From Nitrosarchaeum sp. (lineage in GTDB: Archaea > Thermoproteota > Nitrososphaeria > Nitrososphaerales > Nitrosopumilaceae): DNA of 64,000 nt. A model generated the notes under the pieces. That model saw nothing but the letters and a program-made list of their open reading frames with translations. It searched no databases and was not told the DNA's origin. This document shows positions 1 to 6,586 of the stretch, one piece after another. The stretch spans positions 124,001 to 188,000 of the forward strand of contig JAIOOR010000021.1 of assembly GCA_021414365.1 (NCBI GenBank), read 5' to 3'. Made by a program: the position numbers and the translations under genes. Positions within the stretch are counted from its first letter, which is position 1. Each line of letters starts with the position of its first letter.

Positions 1-67
1 TTGACGTGGTTAGACAAAAAAATGTGATACAAGGATCTTTTAGATCAGAATTAAAGCAATACTCAGC

Positions 68-598
68 ATGTCTACATTACTAGAAAAACAAGTCCGAGTA
101 AATAGAATACTCACAACAAGTGTCAAACACGCACGCGCTATTGAAGACCCTGCACGTTCAAAAATCATCGAAATCCTTTATCATAGGGCATTATCTGCAG
201 ACCAAATTGCAAATGAACTAAAAAAGACAGGATATAAAAAAGCCTTAACTACTGTCCGACACCATCTTGATATTTTAAAAGAATCGGGGTTAATTGAGAT
301 TGCAAAAATTGAAGAGTCACGTGGTGCAATAACTAAATTTTATAGTACCTCTACAAAATTACTAGGTTTTGCTGCCCCTGATGATTTTGATTCAAAATAC
401 TCTAAAATTATTAACAGCACTTCTGTAAAAATTGAAAAAATTCTAAGATCGATTACTCCAAAAACAACAAAATCAAAGAAAATTAAGGGTAGTGACTCTG
501 AAGACTATTCACAGTACTTGGTAATGGAAATTGTAAATCGTGCCATGACCAATATCATGGAGAATTCTGGCAAAAAAGAGTCGATCAAAACTGTTTAG
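68..598 (+). CDS. ArsR-like winged-helix transcriptional regulator
   Basis: A 176-residue protein with a winged helix-turn-helix near residues 25-95. The stretch ARAIEDPARSKIIEILYHR followed by TTVRHHLDILKESGLIEI is the usual ArsR/HTH_20 recognition-helix and wing pattern, and the SRGAITKFYSTS strand completes the wing. The C-terminal third (about 100-176) is polar and helical and may serve dimerisation. No metal-binding Cys pair of classical ArsR sensors is visible, so the signal it senses is unknown. The ATG at 68 is preceded by AT-rich DNA with no clear Shine-Dalgarno. It stands alone; the next gene is transcribed the same way after 54 bp. Confidence 0.8.
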   Translation: MSTLLEKQVRVNRILTTSVKHARAIEDPARSKIIEILYHRALSADQIANELKKTGYKKALTTVRHHLDILKESGLIEIAKIEESRGAITKFYSTSTKLLGFAAPDDFDSKYSKIINSTSVKIEKILRSITPKTTKSKKIKGSDSEDYSQYLVMEIVNRAMTNIMENSGKKESIKTV

Positions 599-652
599 TT
601 TAATCCCAAAAAAACTAAAATGACTAGAATAGATCTATAATTGTGATCATTT

Positions 653-1060
653 TTGGAAGAAAAAGCACAGAAATTATTTTCACAAAAAAATATTGTCTTT
701 ATTGCAACTATTATGAACGATGGGTCTCCCCAACTTTCACCTGTTTGGGCAAACTATGATTCTGGATACATTCTAGTGAATACTGCAGAAGGGAGAATAA
801 AACATAAAAATATTTTACGTGACCCACGAGTTGCAGTATCTGTGATATCTCATGATAATCCACTTGACATGACAACAATACGTGGAATAGTTGAAAAAAT
901 AATTCCAGATTATGATTATTTACATGCAGACAAATTAACACAACAATACATGGGACAAGAACACTATCCATTCAAACGTGATGATGAGAAACGAATTATT
1001 TTGAAAATTAAACCCAAACATGTATTTGTTTTGCCTGAGTTAAAAATGAATGATGATTAA
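653..1060 (+). CDS. PPOX-class (pyridoxamine phosphate oxidase-like) FMN/F420-binding protein
   Basis: This 135-residue protein has the split beta-barrel signature of the pyridoxamine 5'-phosphate oxidase superfamily: FIATIMNDGSPQLSPVWANY near residues 16-36, then a strand with NTAEGRIKHKNILRDPRVAVSV around 43-63. In archaea and actinobacteria this subgroup often binds F420 or FMN and reduces small substrates, but the exact substrate cannot be read here. The start is TTG at 653, directly after AT-rich sequence, and no in-frame ATG lies close upstream. Full length for a single-domain member. A perfect palindrome follows 11 bp after the stop. Confidence 0.75.
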   Translation: MEEKAQKLFSQKNIVFIATIMNDGSPQLSPVWANYDSGYILVNTAEGRIKHKNILRDPRVAVSVISHDNPLDMTTIRGIVEKIIPDYDYLHADKLTQQYMGQEHYPFKRDDEKRIILKIKPKHVFVLPELKMNDD

Positions 1061-1070
1061 AAATAAAATA

Positions 1071-1092
1071 TTTCTAAATTCGAATTTAGAAA
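1071..1092. repeat. Perfect 22-bp palindrome, copy 1
   Basis: A perfect palindrome whose 18-bp core is TCTAAATTCGAATTTAGA, with two further matched bases on each side. It lies between the convergent ends of the PPOX gene and the basic protein gene. The flanks (AATAT before, ATATT after) also match those of the other copies at 2993, 3659 and, degenerate, 3731. Confidence 0.85.
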
Positions 1093-1142
1093 CATATTAA
1101 ATTATTATGAATTAAAAATTGAAAAAATATAATGAAAGTAGC

Positions 1143-1391
1143 TTATCGTCTTCTTCTAACTGCTTTTCTTACAACAGCTCTTCTAACTGCTTTTCTAGCT
1201 ACAGTTCTTCTAGCTACTTTTCTTTTTGGAGCTACTCTCTTACGAGTTGCTGCTGCTTTTTTTGCAGCTCTACTTCGTCTTCTTCTTGCTGCCATTCTTG
1301 CTGCTTCAGCTGCTTTTAATGCGGCATTTCTTTTTCTTGTACGTGCTGCTTTTCTAGCTGCTTCAGCTCTTTTGGCTTTGGATGTTGCCAT
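1143..1391 (-). CDS. Extremely basic Ala/Arg/Lys-rich protein, histone H1-tail-like
   Basis: An 82-residue protein made almost only of alanine, arginine, lysine and valine, with AARKAARTRKRNAA-type and VARKAVRRAVVRKAVRRRR-type repeats and no acidic stretch. It resembles the disordered C-terminal tails of histone H1 and bacterial Hc1/Hc2/AlgP-like nucleoid proteins, so binding to DNA or RNA is the likely role (inference). The minus strand is the coding one: the ATG at 1391 has a TATA-like box 25-32 nt upstream (1416-1423), and the antisense frames read as serine/cysteine-rich nonsense. It could also be a ribosome-associated peptide. Confidence 0.75.
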   Translation of the reverse strand: MATSKAKRAEAARKAARTRKRNAALKAAEAARMAARRRRSRAAKKAAATRKRVAPKRKVARRTVARKAVRRAVVRKAVRRRR

Positions 1392-1413
1392 GCCTGATTT
1401 AGTTTTATCATGT

Positions 1414-1424
1414 GGTTATATAGT
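1414..1424 (-). promoter_or_regulatory. TATA box for the basic protein gene
   Basis: TTATATAG on the plus strand (1416-1423), read as CTATATAA on the minus strand, is centred about 28 nt before the ATG at 1391. That spacing gives a leaderless or nearly leaderless transcript. Confidence 0.55.
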
Positions 1425-1480
1425 TAAAGTCACACATTGTTGCCCTGCTGCTAGTAATATTTGACAATCTTTTTTTGCGA

Positions 1481-1954
1481 TCAACAATTAATGATACAAA
1501 TCAGTGCAATATCTACAGATGTTTGTTGTTTTGCTGGATGAATCAAAACATTGTATTTCTTCAGATCATCATATGGAACATCAAACTGTGTTGTTACCGT
1601 TACTGGTTTATTTGGTTCTAGCAACCCATCTGCTGAAAACCCCCCATCTGCTGGAAGGTGTTTTTTCTGTTTGTCATCAATTAGGAAAAATTGGCCACCT
1701 GAAAGTATGGTGTTTTCTTTACTAATGTTTTTTGCAGTTATTTTGATTTTTACAAACGTATTTTCAGGCACTATTTCTTTGGTTCCTTTACTGGTTCCAT
1801 CAAAAGATATAGTATATTCAACAGGACCAACAATTATTGGCTCACCTGCATTTGCGGTGATGAAATTTGTTTGATTTTGAGTGTATGTGTACATGGCAGC
1901 TGCCATTGAAATTATTATTGCCCCTATCACGATAAAAACTGTGATCTGCACCAT
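1481..1954 (-). CDS. Membrane-anchored DUF4352-like extracellular protein
   Basis: The 157-residue protein has one N-terminal transmembrane segment (about residues 3-22, ITVFIVIGAIIISMAAAMYTY) and an outside beta-sandwich. The strand pattern, with PVEYTISF, FVKIKITAKNISKENTIL, FFLIDDKQKKHLPADG and NKPVTVTTQFDVP, matches the immunoglobulin-like DUF4352/telokin fold often found in secreted lipoproteins. Two Cys at the extreme C-terminus (CIINC) could form a disulphide. The partner or ligand is unknown. A TATA-like element lies about 26 nt upstream of the ATG, which supports this start. Confidence 0.65.
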   Translation of the reverse strand: MVQITVFIVIGAIIISMAAAMYTYTQNQTNFITANAGEPIIVGPVEYTISFDGTSKGTKEIVPENTFVKIKITAKNISKENTILSGGQFFLIDDKQKKHLPADGGFSADGLLEPNKPVTVTTQFDVPYDDLKKYNVLIHPAKQQTSVDIALICIINC

Positions 1955-1973
1955 GATATTATCTGTAAAAATT

Positions 1974-1983
1974 TGGTATATAG
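1974..1983 (-). promoter_or_regulatory. TATA box for the DUF4352-like gene
   Basis: GGTATATAG at 1975-1983 is centred about 26 nt upstream of the minus-strand ATG at 1954, consistent with leaderless transcription. It also lies 45 nt before the plus-strand micro-ORF at 2028 and could be shared. Confidence 0.45.
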
Positions 1984-2027
1984 TTGAAGCGTAATGTGGG
2001 GGAAAACCATGGTAATTGGCAAATTTT

Positions 2028-2192
2028 ATGCCAATATTCTCTGGGAATTTACCTAATGAATTAAAAATAACTCAAAATGGTAAGGGAATTATGGGTAGAT
2101 TCAAGCCATTAGAAAAAAAGGACTTTATCAAAATAGCTGCAATTTTTGGAATAATTACTGTTCCTCTGATATTTGCATTTTCTATTAGATGA
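2028..2192 (+). CDS. 54-residue single-helix membrane microprotein
   Basis: A short frame starting ATG-CCA-ATA and ending TGA. It encodes a polar N-terminal half (MPIFSGNLPNELKITQNG), a basic linker (GRFKPLEKKDFIK) and one C-terminal hydrophobic helix (IAAIFGIITVPLIFAFSIR, about residues 36-54). This N-in/C-tail layout is typical of archaeal tail-anchored or small membrane peptides. No family is recognised. An in-frame ATG at residue 22 could give a shorter 33-residue form. Protein-like composition and the membrane helix are the only support. Confidence 0.45.
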   Translation: MPIFSGNLPNELKITQNGKGIMGRFKPLEKKDFIKIAAIFGIITVPLIFAFSIR

Positions 2193-2320
2193 TTTGACTT
2201 TTTTTGAACATTTTTTTATGATTTTTTAGGGGTTTAGCTTTTACGTACAACAAAAAAACATGACACGTGTTTAGCTGGTGCATCTTGGTGGTTTTATGGT
2301 TGCTTTTTCTATACAGGCAC

Positions 2321-2408
2321 AAGTGTTAATCCCCCCATCAAAATACATGATTTTGAAAAAATTGCATTGTGACTAAACACAATTATTTTCAAGGGGGGTT
2401 TAACGCTT
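2321..2408 (+). ncRNA. Candidate structured RNA with a three-way junction
   Basis: Positions 2321-2336 pair with 2393-2408 to give a 16-bp closing stem containing a run of six C:G pairs, one mismatch and one G-U. Inside it are two perfect hairpins: TCAAAAT/ATTTTGA (2338-2344 with 2350-2356, 5-nt loop) and ATTGTG/CACAAT (2366-2371 with 2378-2383, 6-nt loop). The 3' side runs into a T-rich stretch (2417-2430) that could terminate transcription. Strand is uncertain because helices pair on either strand; the T-rich tail favours plus. A small transposable element with 16-bp terminal inverted repeats is the alternative. No known RNA family is recognised. Confidence 0.5.
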
Positions 2409-2474
2409 AGGCGTGATTTTAGTTTTTTTGCACTTTTTGAAAATTTTGGTTTATTTCGTATCTTGTTGAATTAC

Positions 2475-2924
2475 TTAGAATGTTTTCATCAAAAATCTAG
2501 ATGTTTTTTCATGCAATTCTGATACTCTGTTAATTGCATCAAAAACTGTTTGTTGATTGATGCTTTCTTTGTCATCTAATACAACAAAAACCCCTACCTT
2601 TTGCTTACCATCTTCTGTGATTATTCGACTAATTGCTTGAATTGAGTTGCAAAAATCTGCTATTTTTTTCTCAAATCTTGCTTTTTCATCTTCACTGAAT
2701 CCCAAATATCTTGCGATTTGATTGTTTTTCATAACTGCCTTTGCCCCTATTACTAGGATTCCAGGCTGTGATTTTGGCTCAAATATTTCAACTGGAATTC
2801 CATATGGTCCTGCATGTTTTACAAGAATCTGGAAACTATTTTCAGGATTTTTAATTGATTCAAATGAATGACTTTCATGTGTTAGCCATCTTTCAACATT
2901 GTCTCGCATTCTAGATGCACTCAT
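2475..2924 (-). CDS. Conserved archaeal hypothetical protein, DUF2299-like
   Basis: A 149-residue soluble alpha/beta protein. The N-terminal helix (MRDNVERWLTHESHSFE) followed by strands (FQILVKHAGPYGIPVEIFEPK, GILVIGAKAVM) and a long helical C-half resembles the DUF2299 family, which has a type III secretion chaperone-like fold. I recognise the pattern only loosely. No catalytic residues stand out. The nearest flanking features are a palindrome 69-90 bp upstream of its ATG and the candidate RNA downstream. The function is unknown; dimeric ligand or protein binding would fit the fold. Confidence 0.55.
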   Translation of the reverse strand: MSASRMRDNVERWLTHESHSFESIKNPENSFQILVKHAGPYGIPVEIFEPKSQPGILVIGAKAVMKNNQIARYLGFSEDEKARFEKKIADFCNSIQAISRIITEDGKQKVGVFVVLDDKESINQQTVFDAINRVSELHEKTSRFLMKTF

Positions 2925-2992
2925 AATTTAACACCCCTATCTAGTTCTATATGATTCTAAATTCAAATGCTTACCTGTCTAAATTTACAATA

Positions 2993-3014
2993 TTTCTAAA
3001 TTCGAATTTAGACA
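2993..3014. repeat. Palindromic repeat, copy 2
   Basis: Same 18-bp core as copy 1 (TCTAAATTCGAATTTAGA), with one changed base in the outer pair. Here the outer flanks ACAATAT and ATATTGT also pair, extending the symmetry. It lies 69-90 bp upstream of the DUF2299-like gene and just after the end of the 74-residue membrane protein gene. Confidence 0.8.
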
Positions 3015-3058
3015 TATTGTAAAACACTACCTATCTACAGGGATATAGTTGAGAGTAT

Positions 3059-3283
3059 TTAGACATGGACATTGAAATTTGGCGCCAAATCTGGAATCTC
3101 CGCTGCAATCAAAAGGTTGATCATAATTCCAACAGCTGCTAAAATCATTCCTAAATACAGACATTTTTTTGCCTTTTTTGGATCATCGTGTCTTAAAACC
3201 CAATATGCGATGAATCCTCCAATCAATCCAACAAATACTGGTAAAAGATACCATGCATTACTTCTTGGCTTTCCATATTCCAT
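3059..3283 (-). CDS. Small two-helix membrane protein
   Basis: The 74-residue protein has two transmembrane segments: WYLLPVFVGLIGGFIAYWVL (about 11-30) and CLYLGMILAAVGIMINLLIAA (about 41-61), joined by a short charged loop RHDDPKKAKK. The N-terminal W-x-LPVF-x-GLIGG pattern is common in short archaeal membrane proteins of unknown role. No signal peptide or catalytic residues. The plus-strand frame over the same region is its antisense shadow. Confidence 0.65.
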   Translation of the reverse strand: MEYGKPRSNAWYLLPVFVGLIGGFIAYWVLRHDDPKKAKKCLYLGMILAAVGIMINLLIAAEIPDLAPNFNVHV

Positions 3284-3327
3284 TTTGTTTACAATTTGGT
3301 AAATATGCTAATAAAATCCATTCATTT

Positions 3328-3567
3328 TCAATCTGCTTTTTTCTGTAATTGAGTTATTTCTATTTCAACCGTTTCAAGTGGGTCCTCTACCTGATTTCGC
3401 CTAATGGAAAACATCTTTGGTTTTTCAAAGTCTTCGGTACAATCTGGACACGCATACACTAGAACTCTGTGTTCATTTGGTGCTTTTGGATTAGATAGTC
3501 TTGGGTAATACACCAGTCTGGCACCACAATCTACACAATATCTGTTGGCCCTTCTAGTTCTGACCAA
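3328..3567 (-). CDS. Zinc-ribbon protein
   Basis: A 79-residue protein with two CxxC knuckles (YCVDCGARL near residues 10-18 and YACPDCTEDF near 38-47) that together make a four-cysteine zinc ribbon. The tail (residues 56-79) is acidic and helical. The Arg-rich start (MVRTRRANRY) suggests a nucleic-acid or ribosome contact, but that is inference. It sits between tRNA-Asn and the small membrane protein on the same strand. A copy of the 22-bp palindrome lies 92-113 bp upstream of the start. Confidence 0.65.
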   Translation of the reverse strand: MVRTRRANRYCVDCGARLVYYPRLSNPKAPNEHRVLVYACPDCTEDFEKPKMFSIRRNQVEDPLETVEIEITQLQKKAD

Positions 3568-3658
3568 TGTAAACCTCCTGCATTGTTGTTAATGTGCGAT
3601 CATCTATTAGATCTATCCAGTCTAATAGAATAAACCAAATTGTTCCAATCGATCAATA

Positions 3659-3680
3659 TTTCTAAATTCGAATTTAGAAA
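3659..3680. repeat. Palindromic repeat, copy 3
   Basis: Identical to copy 1 over all 22 bp and in the preceding AATAT and following CATT flank. It lies between tRNA-Asn and the zinc-ribbon gene. Confidence 0.85.
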
Positions 3681-3730
3681 CATTCTATTTTGACGTGCAT
3701 ATCCTGTGATGAATTGATTAGAAATTAATA

Positions 3731-3752
3731 TTTCAAAATTCGAGATTAGACA
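3731..3752. repeat. Palindromic repeat, degenerate copy 4
   Basis: Aligns to the other three copies, including the AATATTTC lead-in and the central ATTCGA, but three to four positions differ so the symmetry is broken. It starts 8 bp beyond the 3' end of tRNA-Asn. Confidence 0.6.
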
Positions 3753-3759
3753 GAAGAAG

Positions 3760-3833
3760 CGCCTCCCATCAGACTTGAACTGATGACCATCCGATTAACA
3801 GTCGGATGCTCTACCACGCTGAGCTAGGGAGGC
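3760..3833 (-). tRNA. tRNA-Asn (GTT)
   Basis: The reverse strand folds into a complete cloverleaf. The acceptor stem is GCCTCCC/GGGAGGC; the D-arm carries GCTCAGC...TAGAGC; the anticodon arm is TCCGA-CTGTTAA-TCGGA with anticodon GTT; the T-arm is ATCAG-TTCAAGT-CTGAT. The discriminator is G and no CCA is encoded. No intron is present. GTT decodes asparagine. Confidence 0.95.
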
Positions 3834-3904
3834 ACCAAGTTTGTACTTTTGTAAAAGCGATTTAATCCTTGCGCCCATAGGATTTAGGCTAAACTCTGAT
3901 GATG

Positions 3905-4192
3905 TTAGTTGAATTTAGCAAAGAATGCTTTGATCTCTTTGGAAAAACTTTCTACCAATTCAATAATCTCCATATGTTCTTCATCTGTAGGTTCACGTTT
4001 GTGGACAATCTGAAATGCACTTAATGCAGAACCGACCATTTCTCCTACAAAAAAGCCACATAGAAAATCTCCTACGTTTTGACAGTCCCATAATTGGCCT
4101 ACTCTTGGTGATGCTCCTGCACTTTTGTATAATTCTAATGTCTGTTCAATAAGTGACGCTGTTTGTTTTGAAAATTCAGGATCAAGCGTCAT
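3905..4192 (-). CDS. Conserved helical hypothetical protein
   Basis: A 95-residue, mostly helical protein (EFSKQTASLIEQTLELYKSAG, then DFLCGFFVGEMVGSALSAFQIVHKREPTDEEHMEIIELV). The middle GFFVGEMVGSALSAF segment is hydrophobic with small residues and could be a buried or amphipathic helix. Family not recognised. It begins 27 bp after the stop of rpl6 on the same strand, so it is probably the last gene of the ribosomal operon and may be co-expressed with it. Confidence 0.55.
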   Translation of the reverse strand: MTLDPEFSKQTASLIEQTLELYKSAGASPRVGQLWDCQNVGDFLCGFFVGEMVGSALSAFQIVHKREPTDEEHMEIIELVESFSKEIKAFFAKFN

Positions 4193-4219
4193 ATGGTATG
4201 TTCAAAAACTAAAATGGTG

Positions 4220-4777
4220 TTATTTGTCTATTCCCTTTTTCTTTTCATAGACATATACGCCGTCTAAGAAAACTCTATGATCTTTATCTTTTACTTTACT
4301 ACGTAATTCTATGTTTGCAGCAGTTTGTGTAATGTCATTCCAAACCTCACCAGTTAAAATAACATCTTCACCCTTTGGAATCACTTTGGTATTTCCCATA
4401 ATTCTTGTAACTCTTGCAGATCTTTCGCCTTGGAAATTTTCAATTAAAACTGTTTTGTCTTGAACCTTTACAGTAATTGGAAAATGTGCAAAGACCACTT
4501 TCATTTTAATTGTATATCCTGTAATCAATCCCTCACAAATGTTTCTAATAATTGATCTTGCAGTGTGCAAAATTGAATAATCTCTTTTTCTGTATCCCTG
4601 TGATGTGAGTATCACTTGACCCTCTTTGATTTCAATATTGACTGGTATGTTTCTGAAGTTTTTGTATGTTTTACCTAATGGACCTTGAAAGTGAAGCATG
4701 TGTTTCTTTAGTGTAACAGTTACCCCTTTTGGTATTTCCAATGTCTCTTTGAATTTTATAAGTTGCTCAGTAGACAT
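4220..4777 (-). CDS. rpl6: Large-subunit ribosomal protein L6 (uL6)
   Basis: 185 residues, the archaeal length. It carries the two-copy beta-alpha fold of uL6: VTVTLKKHMLHFQGPLGKTYKNF in the first half and IMGNTKVIPKGEDVILTGEVWNDITQTAANIE in the second, matching the conserved C-terminal region of archaeal L6/eukaryotic L9. It binds 23S rRNA near the sarcin-ricin loop. Its start overlaps the end of rps8 by 11 bp, showing translational coupling. In most archaea L32e, L19e, L18, S5, L30 and L15 follow; none does here. Confidence 0.93.
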   Translation of the reverse strand: MSTEQLIKFKETLEIPKGVTVTLKKHMLHFQGPLGKTYKNFRNIPVNIEIKEGQVILTSQGYRKRDYSILHTARSIIRNICEGLITGYTIKMKVVFAHFPITVKVQDKTVLIENFQGERSARVTRIMGNTKVIPKGEDVILTGEVWNDITQTAANIELRSKVKDKDHRVFLDGVYVYEKKKGIDK

Positions 4778-5159
4778 ATCCTATCAAAAACCCCCCTAAT
4801 CCTTTATTTACAGCTTCATGATGGGACATCACTCCTTGGTTTGTAGTCACTAAGAGCATGCCTCTATTGTATGCTGGCAGATATTGTTGCTCCCAATCAT
4901 TGTATTCTGAATTTTTTACTTTAAATCTTGGTGAAATTGCACCACATTTTGTAATTTTTGCCAATAATTTTATTTTGAACTTACCTCCTCTATTATCATC
5001 AATATGTTCAAACTCTCCAATATATCCATCTTTTTGAAGTGTCTTTAGAACCTCTATTCCTAATTTTGAAGTTGGTAAAATAATACAATCACTCTTTCTT
5101 CTGGCTTCGTTATTGTATAATGTTACAAATAAATTTGCTAAAACGTTTTGTGCTGGCAT
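4767..5159 (-). CDS. rps8: Small-subunit ribosomal protein S8 (uS8)
   Basis: Archaeal S8 of 130 residues, starting MPAQNVLANLFVTLYNNEARRKSD and ending in the conserved G-x-MLVTTNQGVMSHHEA-x-x-x-x-GGFLIGYVY. It binds 16S rRNA helix 21 and may repress its own operon. A GTG three codons upstream (5168) is also in frame, but the ATG at 5159 gives the family's normal N-terminus, so I chose it. It follows rps14 directly. Confidence 0.93.
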   Translation of the reverse strand: MPAQNVLANLFVTLYNNEARRKSDCIILPTSKLGIEVLKTLQKDGYIGEFEHIDDNRGGKFKIKLLAKITKCGAISPRFKVKNSEYNDWEQQYLPAYNRGMLLVTTNQGVMSHHEAVNKGLGGFLIGYVY

Positions 5160-5164
5160 CTCTA

Positions 5165-5344
5165 TCACATGTTTTTCCTAAACCCTAAAGATGTTGCTAC
5201 TTCTCTGAAACATCGTCTGCAAATCATTAAATCATATTTTTGAATAACAGCTGTATAGTCACCACATCGTTTACACCATTTGGAACCTCTTCCAAAATCA
5301 TGTTTCTTCCTTCCTGTGGCTTCATATGATCTATCTTTTGGCAT
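5165..5344 (-). CDS. rps14: Small-subunit ribosomal protein S14 (uS14), zinc type
   Basis: A 59-residue frame read directly from the sequence: MPKDRSYEATGRKKHDFGRG, then SKWCKRCGDYTAVIQKYDLM, then ICRRCFREVATSLGFRKNM. The paired CxxC motifs (CKRC and CRRC) make the zinc site of the C+ form of S14/S29e. It sits in the canonical slot between rpl5 and rps8. Its ATG overlaps the rpl5 stop by one base (TAATG), and its TGA lies just before the rps8 start. Such short genes are easily missed by length cut-offs. Confidence 0.93.
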   Translation of the reverse strand: MPKDRSYEATGRKKHDFGRGSKWCKRCGDYTAVIQKYDLMICRRCFREVATSLGFRKNM

Positions 5345-5865
5345 TATACTATCGTGACTCCAAACTCTTTAACTAGATAATCCTTTGCTTCTTGGTTTTT
5401 TATAATGTGTGTTTTTCCAACACTTGCTTTGTGTTTACTTCGTTTTCGAATTCCATAACCTGGTCTAGTCAATGTTACTGAAATTCCAAGACCTAAGATT
5501 CCTACTTGTGGATCATATTTTACACCTGGGATGTCTATGTGTTCTTTAATTCCAAATGAGAAATTTCCAAAATTATCAAAAGATTTTCCATTGAGTTGAT
5601 TGTTTTTTGATTCAAGTAATCGTGTGAGTAATTCACGTGCATCATTTCCTCTTATTGTAACTGCAACACCTATTGGTTCTCCTTGTCTGACTCCCCACTC
5701 TCTTTGTGTCTCTTTTGCATTTCTAGCACATGATTTTTTACCTGAAATATGATCTAGTGCTTTTTTTGCTACTAGAATTATATCTCCTGATTTTCCTAAT
5801 CCCATATTAAGAACAACTTTTTCTAAAGTTATTTTCTTCATTGGGGATTCTGTTATTTGAGACAT
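5344..5865 (-). CDS. rpl5: Large-subunit ribosomal protein L5 (uL5)
   Basis: 173 residues, archaeal length. Family signatures are EKVVLNMGLGKSGDIILVAKKALDHISGKK and the RGNDARELLTRLLESKN region, with the terminal RSKHKASVGKTHIIKNQEAKDYL tail typical of archaea. uL5 binds 5S rRNA and contacts the P-site tRNA. The alternative ATG at residue 9 (MKKITLEKVV) is possible, but the upstream start leaves only 4 bp to rps4e. Confidence 0.93.
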   Translation of the reverse strand: MSQITESPMKKITLEKVVLNMGLGKSGDIILVAKKALDHISGKKSCARNAKETQREWGVRQGEPIGVAVTIRGNDARELLTRLLESKNNQLNGKSFDNFGNFSFGIKEHIDIPGVKYDPQVGILGLGISVTLTRPGYGIRKRSKHKASVGKTHIIKNQEAKDYLVKEFGVTIV

Positions 5866-5869
5866 ATGA

Positions 5870-6586
5870 TCACTTTATTTGAATTACAGGTTCCTTTTTT
5901 CCTATTGCTATGATGATGTCTGTTGGAATTTCAATTTTTCTCTCTCCTAAAATTAACACTGCTCGTTTAGGCAAGATGAAAGTTCCTTCTTCAATTGATT
6001 CAATTTTACCTATCTGACCTGCGTTAATTCCACGAGTCACTAAAACCTGTGCATCCTTTTCTAATTTTATTACTTCAAGAATTTTTTGATCTGGAATTTG
6101 TATCAAACAAGTATCTCCGACATTTACTTTGGTGTCTGAAATTGTTGAACGACCGTCATGAAATCCTATTTGCATTCTGCCTTTGCTAATAGTTGTTTTA
6201 CTTGTAACCCTAACTAATTTTTTCGTTTTTTCTGAATCTTTAATTTGTAATGGTTTTAGTAATTTCCCTTCCATTGGAACTAGTCTGTATACTTCTGGAA
6301 CATTTTCTAATTCAACAACATCCATTAATCCAATTGCATGGTGAAGAGATTTTCTAACGACTCCATCAATTTTGACTTTACCTGTATAGATTGCAGCTTT
6401 TGCTTCTCTTAATGTAGTGACAATTTTTAATATGTCTCTAAGAAATACTGCCGTTGGTACAGAATATTCTTTTTTATGTGGACCTGGTCTTACTGTGATG
6501 ACAAATCTTTTGTCTTTTCTTCCTATTCCCCAAAATTGAGGGGCCATTTGTCTTTTGAGTTTTTTACTGCCAGATATGCTTACCAT
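5870..6586 (-). CDS. rps4e: Small-subunit ribosomal protein S4e (eS4)
   Basis: 238 residues with the domain order of eS4: an N-terminal GSKKLKRQMAPQFWGIGRKDKRFVI segment, the S4-type RNA-binding region (LRDILKIVTTLREAKAAIYTGKVKIDGVVR), a central domain, and a C-terminal KOW segment (VTRGINAGQIGKIESIEEGT). Found only in archaea and eukaryotes. It overlaps rpl24 by one base, as expected for this superoperon. Confidence 0.93.
   Translation of the reverse strand: MVSISGSKKLKRQMAPQFWGIGRKDKRFVITVRPGPHKKEYSVPTAVFLRDILKIVTTLREAKAAIYTGKVKIDGVVRKSLHHAIGLMDVVELENVPEVYRLVPMEGKLLKPLQIKDSEKTKKLVRVTSKTTISKGRMQIGFHDGRSTISDTKVNVGDTCLIQIPDQKILEVIKLEKDAQVLVTRGINAGQIGKIESIEEGTFILPKRAVLILGERKIEIPTDIIIAIGKKEPVIQIK

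Noticed and set aside
1119-1464. Two overlapping plus-strand frames opposite the basic protein gene
   Set aside because: They read as Ser/Cys or Leu/Ala-rich strings, the antisense of a repetitive Arg/Ala gene. The minus-strand gene has a good TATA box.
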